A stretch of 64,000 nucleotides of DNA from Streptomyces sp. SCSIO 30461 (GTDB lineage: Bacteria > Actinomycetota > Actinomycetes > Streptomycetales > Streptomycetaceae), in NCBI RefSeq assembly GCF_037023745.1, contig NZ_CP146101.1:124001-188000 (forward strand), read 5' to 3'. The notes under the pieces were generated by a model, which saw only the letters and a list, made by a program, of their open reading frames with translations, was not told where the DNA came from and made no database searches. This document shows, one piece after another, positions 20,666 through 28,659 of the stretch. Both the position numbers and the translations under genes were made by a program. Positions within the stretch are counted from its first letter, which is position 1; each line of letters opens with the position of its first letter.

Positions 20666-21171
20666 AGGCAGGCAGGCCCGAGCTGGAAAAGGAAGCCTGG
20701 ATCTCCGCCGTTCTGCTGGAATGGGGTTCGTGCGGTCGCGTTGTCTATGTCGACGAAGCGCCGGTCGGCTTCGTGCTCTATGCGCCACCCGCCTATGTCC
20801 CGCGATCCACGGCCTTTCCCACGAGCCCTGTCTCGGCGGACGCGGTGCAGCTGATGACTGCCTGGATCACCCCGGCGTACCAGGGGCAGGGTCTTGGCCG
20901 GGTGATGGTGCAGACCGTCGCCAAGGACTTGCTGCGCCGGGGCTTCAAAGCGATCGAGGCGTTCGGTGACGCCCGCTGGACCGAGCCGGCCTGTGTGCTC
21001 CCCGCCGACCATCTGCTGGCGGTCGGTTTCAAGACCGTCCGTCCGCACCCCGCGCATCCACGGCTGCGACTGGAGTTGCGCACCACACTCTCCTGGAAGG
21101 AGGATGTGGAGTTGGCTTTGGACCGGCTGCTGGGGGCTGTCCAGAAGGAACCTGCGCTACGGCCGTTGTGA
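20554..21171 (+). CDS. GNAT-family N-acetyltransferase
   Basis: A 205-residue single-domain acetyltransferase. The acetyl-CoA pyrophosphate loop lies in AWITPAYQGQGLGRVMVQTV (Q/R-x-x-G-x-G type), preceded by the fold's beta-4 region. Substrate unknown. It occupies the position just downstream of parB that is conserved in Streptomyces. The ATG has GAGGAG about 9 bases upstream. Confidence 0.85.
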   Translation: MGRRLVPLTLDNLSDLPKRCRACVFWELDPVSGEAAVKAGRPELEKEAWISAVLLEWGSCGRVVYVDEAPVGFVLYAPPAYVPRSTAFPTSPVSADAVQLMTAWITPAYQGQGLGRVMVQTVAKDLLRRGFKAIEAFGDARWTEPACVLPADHLLAVGFKTVRPHPAHPRLRLELRTTLSWKEDVELALDRLLGAVQKEPALRPL

Positions 21172-21219
21172 GGCCCGGAGGCGATGAATGGGCCGACCCG
21201 TCAGGGGCGGCCCATTCAT

Positions 21220-21233
21220 GTTTCACGTGAAAC
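21220..21233. promoter_or_regulatory. parS: parS site 3
   Basis: An exact GTTTCACGTGAAAC in the convergent gap between the acetyltransferase and trxA, just after the short inverted repeat GAATGGGCCG / CGGCCCATTC (21185-21218), which may be a shared terminator. Confidence 0.93.
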
Positions 21234-21246
21234 GAAGCGTGAGGCT

Positions 21247-21588
21247 TCAGCCCTGAGAGACCTCGTCGCTGATGTAGGCGTCCAGCTCACGCAGAAGCAT
21301 GGCCTTCGGCTTGGCGCCGACGATGGTCTGCGCGACCTCACCGTTCTGGTACACGTTGAGTGTCGGGATCGACATCACGCCGTACTTGGCCGCCGTGGCC
21401 GGGTTCTCATCGATGTTGAGCTTGACGATTTCCAGCTTGTCGCCGTGCTCGGCGGCGATGGCCTCCAGCGACGGAGCGATCTGGCGGCACGGACCGCACC
21501 ACTCGGCCCAGAAGTCCACAAGCACGGGCTTTGCGCTCCTGAGGACTTCCTCTTCGAAGTTGGCGTCGGTAACGATCTTCAGGGCCAC
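21247..21588 (-). CDS. trxA: Thioredoxin
   Basis: A cytoplasmic dithiol reductant, 113 residues from GTG at 21588 with GAGGAGG upstream. The active site is WCGPCR (FWAEWCGPCRQIAP), and the cis-proline is in IPTLNVY. An upstream-extended frame to 21729 lacks homology. It follows trxB by 59 bases on the same strand, forming the thioredoxin system pair. Confidence 0.96.
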   Translation of the reverse strand: MALKIVTDANFEEEVLRSAKPVLVDFWAEWCGPCRQIAPSLEAIAAEHGDKLEIVKLNIDENPATAAKYGVMSIPTLNVYQNGEVAQTIVGAKPKAMLLRELDAYISDEVSQG

Positions 21589-21647
21589 GGTGGCCTCCTC
21601 GTCTTGCGGGGGTGTGGGGTATGGGGGCTGGAAGTCGTTGAGGGCGG

Positions 21648-22613
21648 TCAGACCGCCACCGCTGCCGCGGCCTTCTCCTCGTCCGCCAGGGCCGCGAGGT
21701 AGCGCTCGGCGTCCAGCGCGGCCGAGCAACCGGTGCCCGCTGCGGTGATCGCCTGGCGGTAGGTGTGGTCCACCACGTCGCCGGCACCGAAGACCCCTGT
21801 GAGGTTGGTACGCGTGGAGGGCGCGTCGACTTTCAGGTAGCCCTCTTCGTCCAGCTCCAGCTGGCCCTTGACGAGCTCGGTGCGGGGGTCATGTCCGACG
21901 GCGATGAACAGGCCCGTCACGGGGAGCTCGGAGGTCTCGCCGGTCTTGGTGTTGCGCAGGGTCAGACCGGAGAGCTTCTGCTCGCCGTGGATCTCGGCGA
22001 CCTCGCTGTCCCAGGCGAACGAGATCTTCGGGTCGTCGAAGGCGCGCTCCTGCATCGCCTTGGAGGCACGCAGGCTGTCACGGCGGTGGATCACCGTCAC
22101 GGACTTGGCGAAGCGGGAGAGGAAGGTCGCTTCCTCCATCGCCGTGTCTCCGCCACCGACCACAGCGATGTCCTGGTCCTTGAAGAAGAAGCCGTCGCAG
22201 GTGGCGCACCAGGAGACTCCGCGTCCGGACAGGGCGTCCTCGTTGGGCAGGCCCAGCTTGCGGTGCTGAGAGCCCGTGGTCACGATGACGGCCTTGGCAC
22301 GGTGGACAGTGCCTGCGGTGTCGGTCACGGTCTTGATGTCACCCGTGAGATCAACGGCTACTACGTCGTCGGGGATGAGTTCGGCACCGAAGCGCTCGGC
22401 CTGACCCCGCATGCTGTCCATCAGCTCCGGCCCCATGATGCCGTCGCGGAAGCCGGGGAAGTTCTCCACCTCCGTGGTGTTCATCAGCGCGCCACCGGCG
22501 GTGACGGAGCCCTCGAACACCAGCGGGTTCAGCGAGGCGCGCGCCGTGTAGAGCGCGGCGGTGTACCCGGCCGGCCCGGAGCCGATGATGATCACATTAC
22601 GGACGTCGCTCAC
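21648..22613 (-). CDS. trxB: Thioredoxin reductase
   Basis: A FAD/NADPH enzyme reducing thioredoxin. 321 residues from the GTG at 22613 ([20 protein letters not shown]), with GAGGAAGAAA upstream. It has the FAD Rossmann motif GSGPAG, the redox pair CATC in [11 protein letters not shown], the NADPH motif GGGDTAMEE and the C-terminal FAD motif VFGAGDV. It lies upstream of trxA in one operon, and thiol stress would be the expected inducer. Confidence 0.96.
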   Translation of the reverse strand: MSDVRNVIIIGSGPAGYTAALYTARASLNPLVFEGSVTAGGALMNTTEVENFPGFRDGIMGPELMDSMRGQAERFGAELIPDDVVAVDLTGDIKTVTDTAGTVHRAKAVIVTTGSQHRKLGLPNEDALSGRGVSWCATCDGFFFKDQDIAVVGGGDTAMEEATFLSRFAKSVTVIHRRDSLRASKAMQERAFDDPKISFAWDSEVAEIHGEQKLSGLTLRNTKTGETSELPVTGLFIAVGHDPRTELVKGQLELDEEGYLKVDAPSTRTNLTGVFGAGDVVDHTYRQAITAAGTGCSAALDAERYLAALADEEKAAAAVAV

Positions 22614-22789
22614 GGGTTTCTTCCTCGTCTCTGGGGACTGCCTACTGCCTGCGGGGAGCGCCTTCAACCACTCACCCCACCCAACGGATCCTAAGGGGCA
22701 GGCATTCCCGCGGGGTCCCAGGCGCGTCCACTCCCGGCTCCCGTCCCGGCGTGGACCCAGGTGACGACGGTGGCACGGTGGTGGCGCGC

Positions 22790-23704
22790 TCAGGGACGGG
22801 GGTAGGCCTCCGTCAGCAGCAGCTCACCCTTGCCGGCAGGAGCGGACTCGACACATGAGGCGTCGACGACATACGCCTGCACCTGGGATTCATCGCCGGG
22901 CTTCGGGAACACCACAAGGAAGGCCCTGGTCCCCTCATACGTGCTCTGCTCCGCCGCGAGGGGAGGTTCACCGCGTCCTGTACCCCGCTGGACACAGGCT
23001 GGTACCTCCACACCCTCGGGTGTCCGCAAAGGCTGCATGCGAGGCACGGTCGGCCCGGTCTTGGACATGCCCGGTGATACCTCTTGCGCGGTGGCGCCTT
23101 GGGCCAGCAGTTGATGGACCCGGTCTCCGAGGGTGCCCTGGGAGAGCCCGCTCGCGGTATCGCCGGTGCTGAGCCCGGTCTGGGCCCTCTCGGCGCTGTC
23201 GGTGCCGGTCCCCATACCTCGGACCAAGAGCACGCTCATCCCCGCAGCGGCGATACCCAGAGCAGCGCCCAGGACGGCCGTGCGGCGACGTCGCCGAGTG
23301 GTGCGGCGTCGGCCGGGACCTGTGGCAGCGTGAGGCCGTCCCGCGGGACGATCCGTCGGAACGGTCCCGCCCGGCTCGGAGCGCCCCGGTGTTTCACGTG
23401 AAACACCGGGGGGATCGGCGGCATCCACCGGCTTCTCGGGGAGGGCGCCGGCGCTGAGAAGCGCCTCAGCGGCCAGCGCGGCATCGATGCGTCCCGCGAT
23501 GTCGTCAGGCATCCGCGGGGCTCCCGGAAGGGTGCCCAGGAGGCCACGGATCTCCTGCAGGGACTCGTGAACCTCGGAGCAGAGTGAGCAACTGTCGATA
23601 TGGCCTCTGATCTCGGTCTGACGGGAAGGTGACACCAATCCCTCGGTGAGATCGGCGATCTCCGACACATCCGGGTGCTGACTCGTGCCGGTCGAGGAGG
23701 TCAC
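22790..23704 (-). CDS. Zinc-finger anti-sigma factor for SigM
   Basis: 304 residues. The N-terminal anti-sigma domain has the ZAS motif H-x3-C-x2-C (GHIDSCSLC, about residues 34-42), followed by a linker (parS site 4 lies within it, coding VSRET), an Arg-rich stretch and one membrane segment ([19 protein letters not shown]), then an extracytoplasmic domain. It probably holds SigM at the membrane until an envelope or redox signal releases it. Its GTG overlaps the sigM stop (GTGA), the classic sigma/anti-sigma coupling. Confidence 0.88.
   Translation of the reverse strand: MTSSTGTSQHPDVSEIADLTEGLVSPSRQTEIRGHIDSCSLCSEVHESLQEIRGLLGTLPGAPRMPDDIAGRIDAALAAEALLSAGALPEKPVDAADPPGVSRETPGRSEPGGTVPTDRPAGRPHAATGPGRRRTTRRRRRTAVLGAALGIAAAGMSVLLVRGMGTGTDSAERAQTGLSTGDTASGLSQGTLGDRVHQLLAQGATAQEVSPGMSKTGPTVPRMQPLRTPEGVEVPACVQRGTGRGEPPLAAEQSTYEGTRAFLVVFPKPGDESQVQAYVVDASCVESAPAGKGELLLTEAYPRP
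23391..23404. promoter_or_regulatory. parS: parS site 4, inside the anti-sigma gene
   Basis: An exact GTTTCACGTGAAAC within the linker-coding part of the anti-sigma factor, the second of the two intragenic copies in this window. Confidence 0.93.
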
Positions 23705-24444
23705 GCGCGCCCACCTCCGTCCTTCACACCGGCAGGATCACTCGGCCCTGCGTCCTTCGGTCCCATCACCGGTGGGACGGATGTCCCTGGCGTCCGGTTC
23801 CTTCCCCTGTTGCGACCTTCGCTATCCCCGTTTTCACCGGGCTTGCTCCCGGAGTCACCGCGCAGATGGGTGAGCATGGGCAGCAGCCGCGCACGGCCGC
23901 GGGCGCAACGGCTCTTCACCGTTCCCGTGGGCACATCCAGCATCGCCGCCGCCTCGGCGACGGGATAGCCCTGCATATCGACCAGGACGAGCGCGGCGCG
24001 CTGGTCCACCGGGATTCTGGCCAGGGCCGCCAGGAGCTCGCGATGAAGATCCTGGCGCTCGGCAGGGGCTTCGGCGGACTCCACCGGTTCGAGCAGCTGC
24101 TCCAGGCGCTCCGTGTCATCGACGGGGGAGGTCCGGCGGGAGGCGGCCTTCCGCGCACGGTCGAGACAGGCGTTGACCGTGATCCGGTGGAGCCAGGTCG
24201 TCACCGCGGACTGGCCACGGAACGTATGAGCCGCCCGGAAGGCCGAGACAAAGGCGTCCTGCACCGCGTCCGCCGCCTCTTCGCGGTCGCCCAGCGTGCG
24301 CAGGGCTACGGCCCAGAGCCGGTCGCGGTGCCGCCGTACGAGCTCACCGAAGGCGTCTGGATCGCCTGAGACATGGCGCTCCAGGAGCTCCTGGTCGCTT
24401 GCACCGTCGAGAGCGTTCTGCTCCACCGCATCATCCCCTCCCAC
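23701..24444 (-). CDS. sigM: ECF RNA polymerase sigma factor SigM
   Basis: 247 residues from GTG at 24444 (AAGG eight bases upstream; an ATG at 24510 lacks one and would add an unconserved arm). Region 2 runs DQELLERHVSGDPDAFGELV to RGQSAVTTWLHRI. Region 4 is LARIPVDQRAALVLVDMQGY to VPTGTVKSRCARGRARLLPML. A Gly/Asn/Arg-rich tail follows. The gene sits last but one in the murJ block with its anti-sigma gene overlapping. By analogy it controls envelope or oxidative stress genes; targets cannot be read here. Confidence 0.9.
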   Translation of the reverse strand: MGGDDAVEQNALDGASDQELLERHVSGDPDAFGELVRRHRDRLWAVALRTLGDREEAADAVQDAFVSAFRAAHTFRGQSAVTTWLHRITVNACLDRARKAASRRTSPVDDTERLEQLLEPVESAEAPAERQDLHRELLAALARIPVDQRAALVLVDMQGYPVAEAAAMLDVPTGTVKSRCARGRARLLPMLTHLRGDSGSKPGENGDSEGRNRGRNRTPGTSVPPVMGPKDAGPSDPAGVKDGGGRA

Positions 24445-24513
24445 GACATTGACCTTACGGTGACTCCGGTCAGGGCGGACAGAGCCATCTCTCGCCGAGG
24501 CAGGCATCACGAA

Positions 24514-26244
24514 TCAGCTGTCGCCGCCCTTGACTGCGATCTCCGCAATGCCACCGCGGTACCCATCGGACGAGCCGTCACTGGGGAGCTCGGTGACGTG
24601 GATGAGCAGGTATCGAGTCGTGACCGGCTTGTCGAGCGGTTTGGCAACCTGCCGGCCGGCCTTGCCCGGCTCGGTGATCCGCTGTGGGAAGTCACTCAGC
24701 GAACTCGGGTCCGTCGCGTCCTTGTCCGCGGCGAGCAACTCGATCGTCTGGCCCGCCCGGTACATCTCGACAGAGATCTCCGAGACGTTCTTGGGGCTGC
24801 CCAGGTCGACGATGATCCCGCTTCCGTCCCGCCGCTCCGGCAGGTTGCCGAAGTTGGGGTAACCGATGTACTTCGGGGTGACCCATGCCGTACCGGGGTC
24901 GCCGTCGACGGCTTTGGGCACATCCTCCGGCTCCACGCCCGACCCACCGGGCGCGAACACCGAGGCGGCGGTGATGCGCAGCGGCTCGGCGGCGGGCGGC
25001 TTGTCGTCCTGCTTCCCGCTGTCGGTCTGGCTGTTCCCCGGGGTCCGGTCCGTCGACTTCTCGTTGTCTAGCAACTTGTCGGCGATCTGCCAGCTGCCGA
25101 GCCCCAGTGCGGCGATGAGCAGCGCCGCGACGGTCCACTTGAGCACCGTGCCCGTGCGGCTCTCCAGCGGAGCTGGAGGGGGCGGAACCGGCTGAGCCGG
25201 AGCGGTCCCCGGACGGGAGCCCGGGCGGCTGTATGTGCCTTGCTGGTACGTCGTGCGCTGGTACTCCGGGAGCGGAGCGAAAGTCGGCTCCGGGGGCCGG
25301 ATACGGGGCATCTCCCCGACTGCCTTGGCCAGCTCGTCGGGAGTCGTGCAGGGCTGCTCCTGCCGGGATGCCGTCGCCCCGTCGTTGACCAGTGCTCGCA
25401 TCGCCAGCTCCGAAAGCCCGCGGTGCACACCCGCGCGGACCTGGTCGGGTGGGATCAGCCCGACGCCTTTGGGAAGGCCCGAGAGACCGTAGGCATCGCT
25501 CTCGTAGGGCCAACGCTGGGTGAGCGCGGCGTAGAGCAGGGCGCCGATGGCCTCGGTGTCGGAGCGCTGTGGACGGTCCGAGCTGATGCCACGCAGTGCC
25601 GCGTTCACTGCGAGCCCGCGAATGCGGTACTGGCCGGTGGAGCTGCGCAGCACGGCGTTCGGGGTGAGGCGCAGATGTGCGAGGCCCTCGCGGTGAGCCG
25701 CCGTCATGGCCTGGGAGAGCTGGCTGACCAGCTGGTAGGCGTCGTGCGCCTCCATCGGCCCGGCGGCCAGCAGTGCCGAGAGCTCGATGGCGTCGGGCAG
25801 CCATTCATGGACGACGTAAACGATGTCATCGTCCTCGACCGCGTCGAGGACCTGTACGAAACGGGGGTCGCCGAGCAGCGCGGATGACCGGGCGGCTGCG
25901 AGCACGGACCGGGCGCGAGGGTGGTCGGCGGGGAGGATGTGGACCCCGACGGCTCGGCGCAGCTTCTCGTCGACCGCACGCCAACTGCTGAACCCGTCCA
26001 GACGGGTGACGCACTCCTCCAGCCGGTAGCGGTGGGCGAGTTTGTGGCCGCTGTGCACCTCGGGCGTCTTGATGGAGGACAGCTCGCTCTTCTCGTGCTC
26101 GCTGCCCATGTCCTCGGCGCTCATCTCCGCCGTGTCGTCGGCTTCCGCCACCCCGTCGGCCGTGGCCTTACCCGCCTTGGCGGTCAGCGGTTCGTCTCCG
26201 CTGTTGTCGGCCACGTCGACGGCAGCCGTGCTACGTTCCGCCAC
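24514..26244 (-). CDS. Membrane pseudokinase, MurJ partner
   Basis: 576 residues from GTG at 26244 (AGGGA upstream; longer starts are possible). The intracellular part (about 70-330) has a Ser/Thr-kinase fold but no catalytic residues: the VAIK lysine is replaced (GVHIL), the HRD loop reads AHLRLTPNAVL, and DFG reads RGLAV. A Pro-rich linker, one membrane span (LKWTVAALLIAALGLGSW) and an extracellular discoidin/sugar-binding-like domain (about 420-576) follow. In mycobacteria this pseudokinase plus sugar-binding module is fused to the C-terminus of MviN/MurJ. Here it is a separate gene 144 bases after murJ. Confidence 0.82.
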   Translation of the reverse strand: MAERSTAAVDVADNSGDEPLTAKAGKATADGVAEADDTAEMSAEDMGSEHEKSELSSIKTPEVHSGHKLAHRYRLEECVTRLDGFSSWRAVDEKLRRAVGVHILPADHPRARSVLAAARSSALLGDPRFVQVLDAVEDDDIVYVVHEWLPDAIELSALLAAGPMEAHDAYQLVSQLSQAMTAAHREGLAHLRLTPNAVLRSSTGQYRIRGLAVNAALRGISSDRPQRSDTEAIGALLYAALTQRWPYESDAYGLSGLPKGVGLIPPDQVRAGVHRGLSELAMRALVNDGATASRQEQPCTTPDELAKAVGEMPRIRPPEPTFAPLPEYQRTTYQQGTYSRPGSRPGTAPAQPVPPPPAPLESRTGTVLKWTVAALLIAALGLGSWQIADKLLDNEKSTDRTPGNSQTDSGKQDDKPPAAEPLRITAASVFAPGGSGVEPEDVPKAVDGDPGTAWVTPKYIGYPNFGNLPERRDGSGIIVDLGSPKNVSEISVEMYRAGQTIELLAADKDATDPSSLSDFPQRITEPGKAGRQVAKPLDKPVTTRYLLIHVTELPSDGSSDGYRGGIAEIAVKGGDS

Positions 26245-26387
26245 CGTCGTTCCCTGCCTCCCCATCCGTTGCGCCATATCCAACAGCCATGCCAATTGTG
26301 CCCACAGTCCGGCGCTATGCACGACACACGGTGGTGGACGAAGGTTGTGCACGACGTGGACGTTTGAGTGCGGCTTGCGGATAACTC

Positions 26388-28613
26388 CTAGCGGCCGAGG
26401 CGCCCGCGAACCATGCCGACCATGGCGTTGAGCTCCTCGATCCGCATCTTCCTGGCCGCGACGAAGAAGATGCCGAGAAGAAGCGCTCCCCCGGCGATCA
26501 GCGCCACCAGCGACCCGAAGGCACCCTCCCCCAGCGTTCTCAGCAGCAGGAAGCCCACACCACCGGCCACGAGGGCCGCGGGAAGCGATGCCAGGCTGAG
26601 CCGTGCGTAGGTGCGGACCACATGTGCCCCGTCCAGGTCACCGCCCAGCCGGTTCCGCAGGCGACGCCAGGCGACGCCGACGCCCACCGCGTACGCGAGC
26701 CCGTAGGAGGCGGCCATGCCCACCACGGCCCAGGCGGGCGGGAGCACGAGATAGCAGACGGCTGAAGCCGCCGCGTTGACCGCGGCCACGATGACGGTGT
26801 TGTAGAACGGCGTGCGGGTGTCCTCGTAGGCGTAGAAGCCCCGCAGAACCACGTACTGCACCGAGAACGGGATCAGGCCCAGGCCGAAGGCCATGAGGAT
26901 GAATCCCATGGACCGAGCGGCCTCCACACCGGCGGAGGCGTACAGCAGGGTGCACATCGGGACGCCCAAGGCCAGGAACGAGAAGGCGACCGGCACGATC
27001 GCGACGGCGGAGTTCCGCAGACCCTGGGAGATGTCGTCGCGTACGGCACCGGAGTCCTCGTCGTGCGCGGCACGGGAGATCCGCGGCAGCAGCGCCGCCA
27101 TGACCGACACCGTGATGATGGCCTGCGGCATGCCCCAGATGAGCTGCGCGTTGGAGTACGCGAGGATACCGGCGCCGTCCTTGCCGGACGCCGCTCCCGC
27201 CGCAGTGGACAGCTGGGTGACCACGAGGACGCCGGCCTGGTTCGCCAGGACGAACAGCACCGTCCACTTGGCGAGCTTGACCGTCTTGCCGAGTCCCTTG
27301 CCCTTCCAGTCGAAGCGGGGGCGGAAGCGGAAGCCGGTCTCGCGGAGGTAGGGGATCATCGCGACCGCCTGGACGGTCAGACCCAGCAGTGTGCCGATAC
27401 CGAGGAGGCGCACGCCTTCCGGCGGAATGGTCTGCACACTCATCTGAGTGTCCGCCGAGGTGCCGTAGACCCAGATGAAGAGCCCGAAGGTGGCGATCAT
27501 GACGATGTTGTTGAGGACCGGGGTCCACATCATCGCGCCGAACTTGCCCCGGGCGTTGAGGATTTGGCCCATCACCACGTGCACACCCATGAAGAAGATG
27601 GTGGGCAGGCAGTAGCGGGCAAAGGTGACTGCGACGCTGTTCGCCGGCGGATCGCCGGCGATGGTGGGTGACATGGCGGCGATCAGCAGTGGTGCGCCGA
27701 AGACCGCGATGACGACGATCACGCCGAGGGTGACCATGACCAGCGTCAGCAGCCTGTTGGCGTAGGCCTCGCCGCCGTCCTCGTCGTTCTTCATGGCGCG
27801 GACGAGCTGCGGTACGAAGACCGAGTTGAGGCCGCCGCCCACGGTGAGGATGTAGATCATCGTCGGCAGGGTGAAGGCGACGGTGAACGCGTCACCGAGC
27901 AGCGCGGCGCCGAGGGCGCCGGTGATCACGAGACTGCGGACGAAGCCCGTGATGCGCGACACCAGGGTGCCTGCCGCCATCACCGCACTGGACTTCAGCA
28001 GACTCGCGGCACGGCCACCGGCACCGGACTTCGGCTGCGCGGGTGCCGGTTTCGGCTCTGCTTCCGGCTCGGTCCTGACCTGGGTACGGGCAGCGCCCTG
28101 CTGCTGGTCCCGGTAGAGATGGGCGAAAGCATCCTGCTCCGTCTCGTTCTCTCCCGCGTGGCTCAGCAGTTCGTCGACACCGGTGAACCGCACCGCACGG
28201 GTGTCGTCGCCGTACGGCAGGCGGCGCGACGGGCCGTCCGGTTCGGGCGGGGGCGTCTGGGCCCACACCCGAGGATCGGGGGCGTACTGCTGGACCGGAG
28301 GCTGCTGGTACAGCGGCTGCGGCTGGGGATAGGAGCCGGGCGGTGGCGGCGGATGTGACGCACGGTCGTAGAGAGCTTCCGATACCGGGTCCTGGGCCGA
28401 AAGGTCCTGCGACCGGTAGGGGTCGTGCGCGTAGGCGTCCTGCACATACGGGTCGGCGGTGGCATCAGGGGCAGGCTCGTGCGCAGGCTGGGGCACCTGG
28501 CTCGCAGCCGGGGACCGGGATGCCCTGGGGCCGGGCGAGGGGTACCCGGCGCCCGGGGCGGGCGCGGTGCCGCCCGTGCCTTCCCCGCGGTCACCGTCGT
28601 ACGGCGCGTTCAT
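26388..28613 (-). CDS. murJ: Lipid II flippase MurJ
   Basis: 741 residues from the ATG at 28613 (GAGGTGGGG upstream). A long disordered N-terminal cytoplasmic arm rich in Pro, Gln, Tyr and Asp (about 1-190) precedes about 14 membrane segments of the MviN/MurJ fold, e.g. SLLKSSAVMAAGTLVSRITGFVR and GGGLNSVFVPQLV. It exports lipid II for peptidoglycan synthesis. It lies between the DUF6049 gene and the pseudokinase on one transcript, the conserved actinobacterial block that also carries sigM. Confidence 0.93.
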   Translation of the reverse strand: MNAPYDGDRGEGTGGTAPAPGAGYPSPGPRASRSPAASQVPQPAHEPAPDATADPYVQDAYAHDPYRSQDLSAQDPVSEALYDRASHPPPPPGSYPQPQPLYQQPPVQQYAPDPRVWAQTPPPEPDGPSRRLPYGDDTRAVRFTGVDELLSHAGENETEQDAFAHLYRDQQQGAARTQVRTEPEAEPKPAPAQPKSGAGGRAASLLKSSAVMAAGTLVSRITGFVRSLVITGALGAALLGDAFTVAFTLPTMIYILTVGGGLNSVFVPQLVRAMKNDEDGGEAYANRLLTLVMVTLGVIVVIAVFGAPLLIAAMSPTIAGDPPANSVAVTFARYCLPTIFFMGVHVVMGQILNARGKFGAMMWTPVLNNIVMIATFGLFIWVYGTSADTQMSVQTIPPEGVRLLGIGTLLGLTVQAVAMIPYLRETGFRFRPRFDWKGKGLGKTVKLAKWTVLFVLANQAGVLVVTQLSTAAGAASGKDGAGILAYSNAQLIWGMPQAIITVSVMAALLPRISRAAHDEDSGAVRDDISQGLRNSAVAIVPVAFSFLALGVPMCTLLYASAGVEAARSMGFILMAFGLGLIPFSVQYVVLRGFYAYEDTRTPFYNTVIVAAVNAAASAVCYLVLPPAWAVVGMAASYGLAYAVGVGVAWRRLRNRLGGDLDGAHVVRTYARLSLASLPAALVAGGVGFLLLRTLGEGAFGSLVALIAGGALLLGIFFVAARKMRIEELNAMVGMVRGRLGR

Positions 28614-28659
28614 TGGATACCCCACCTCATCGTCCCCGGCCGACCGGCCACGCCATCGC

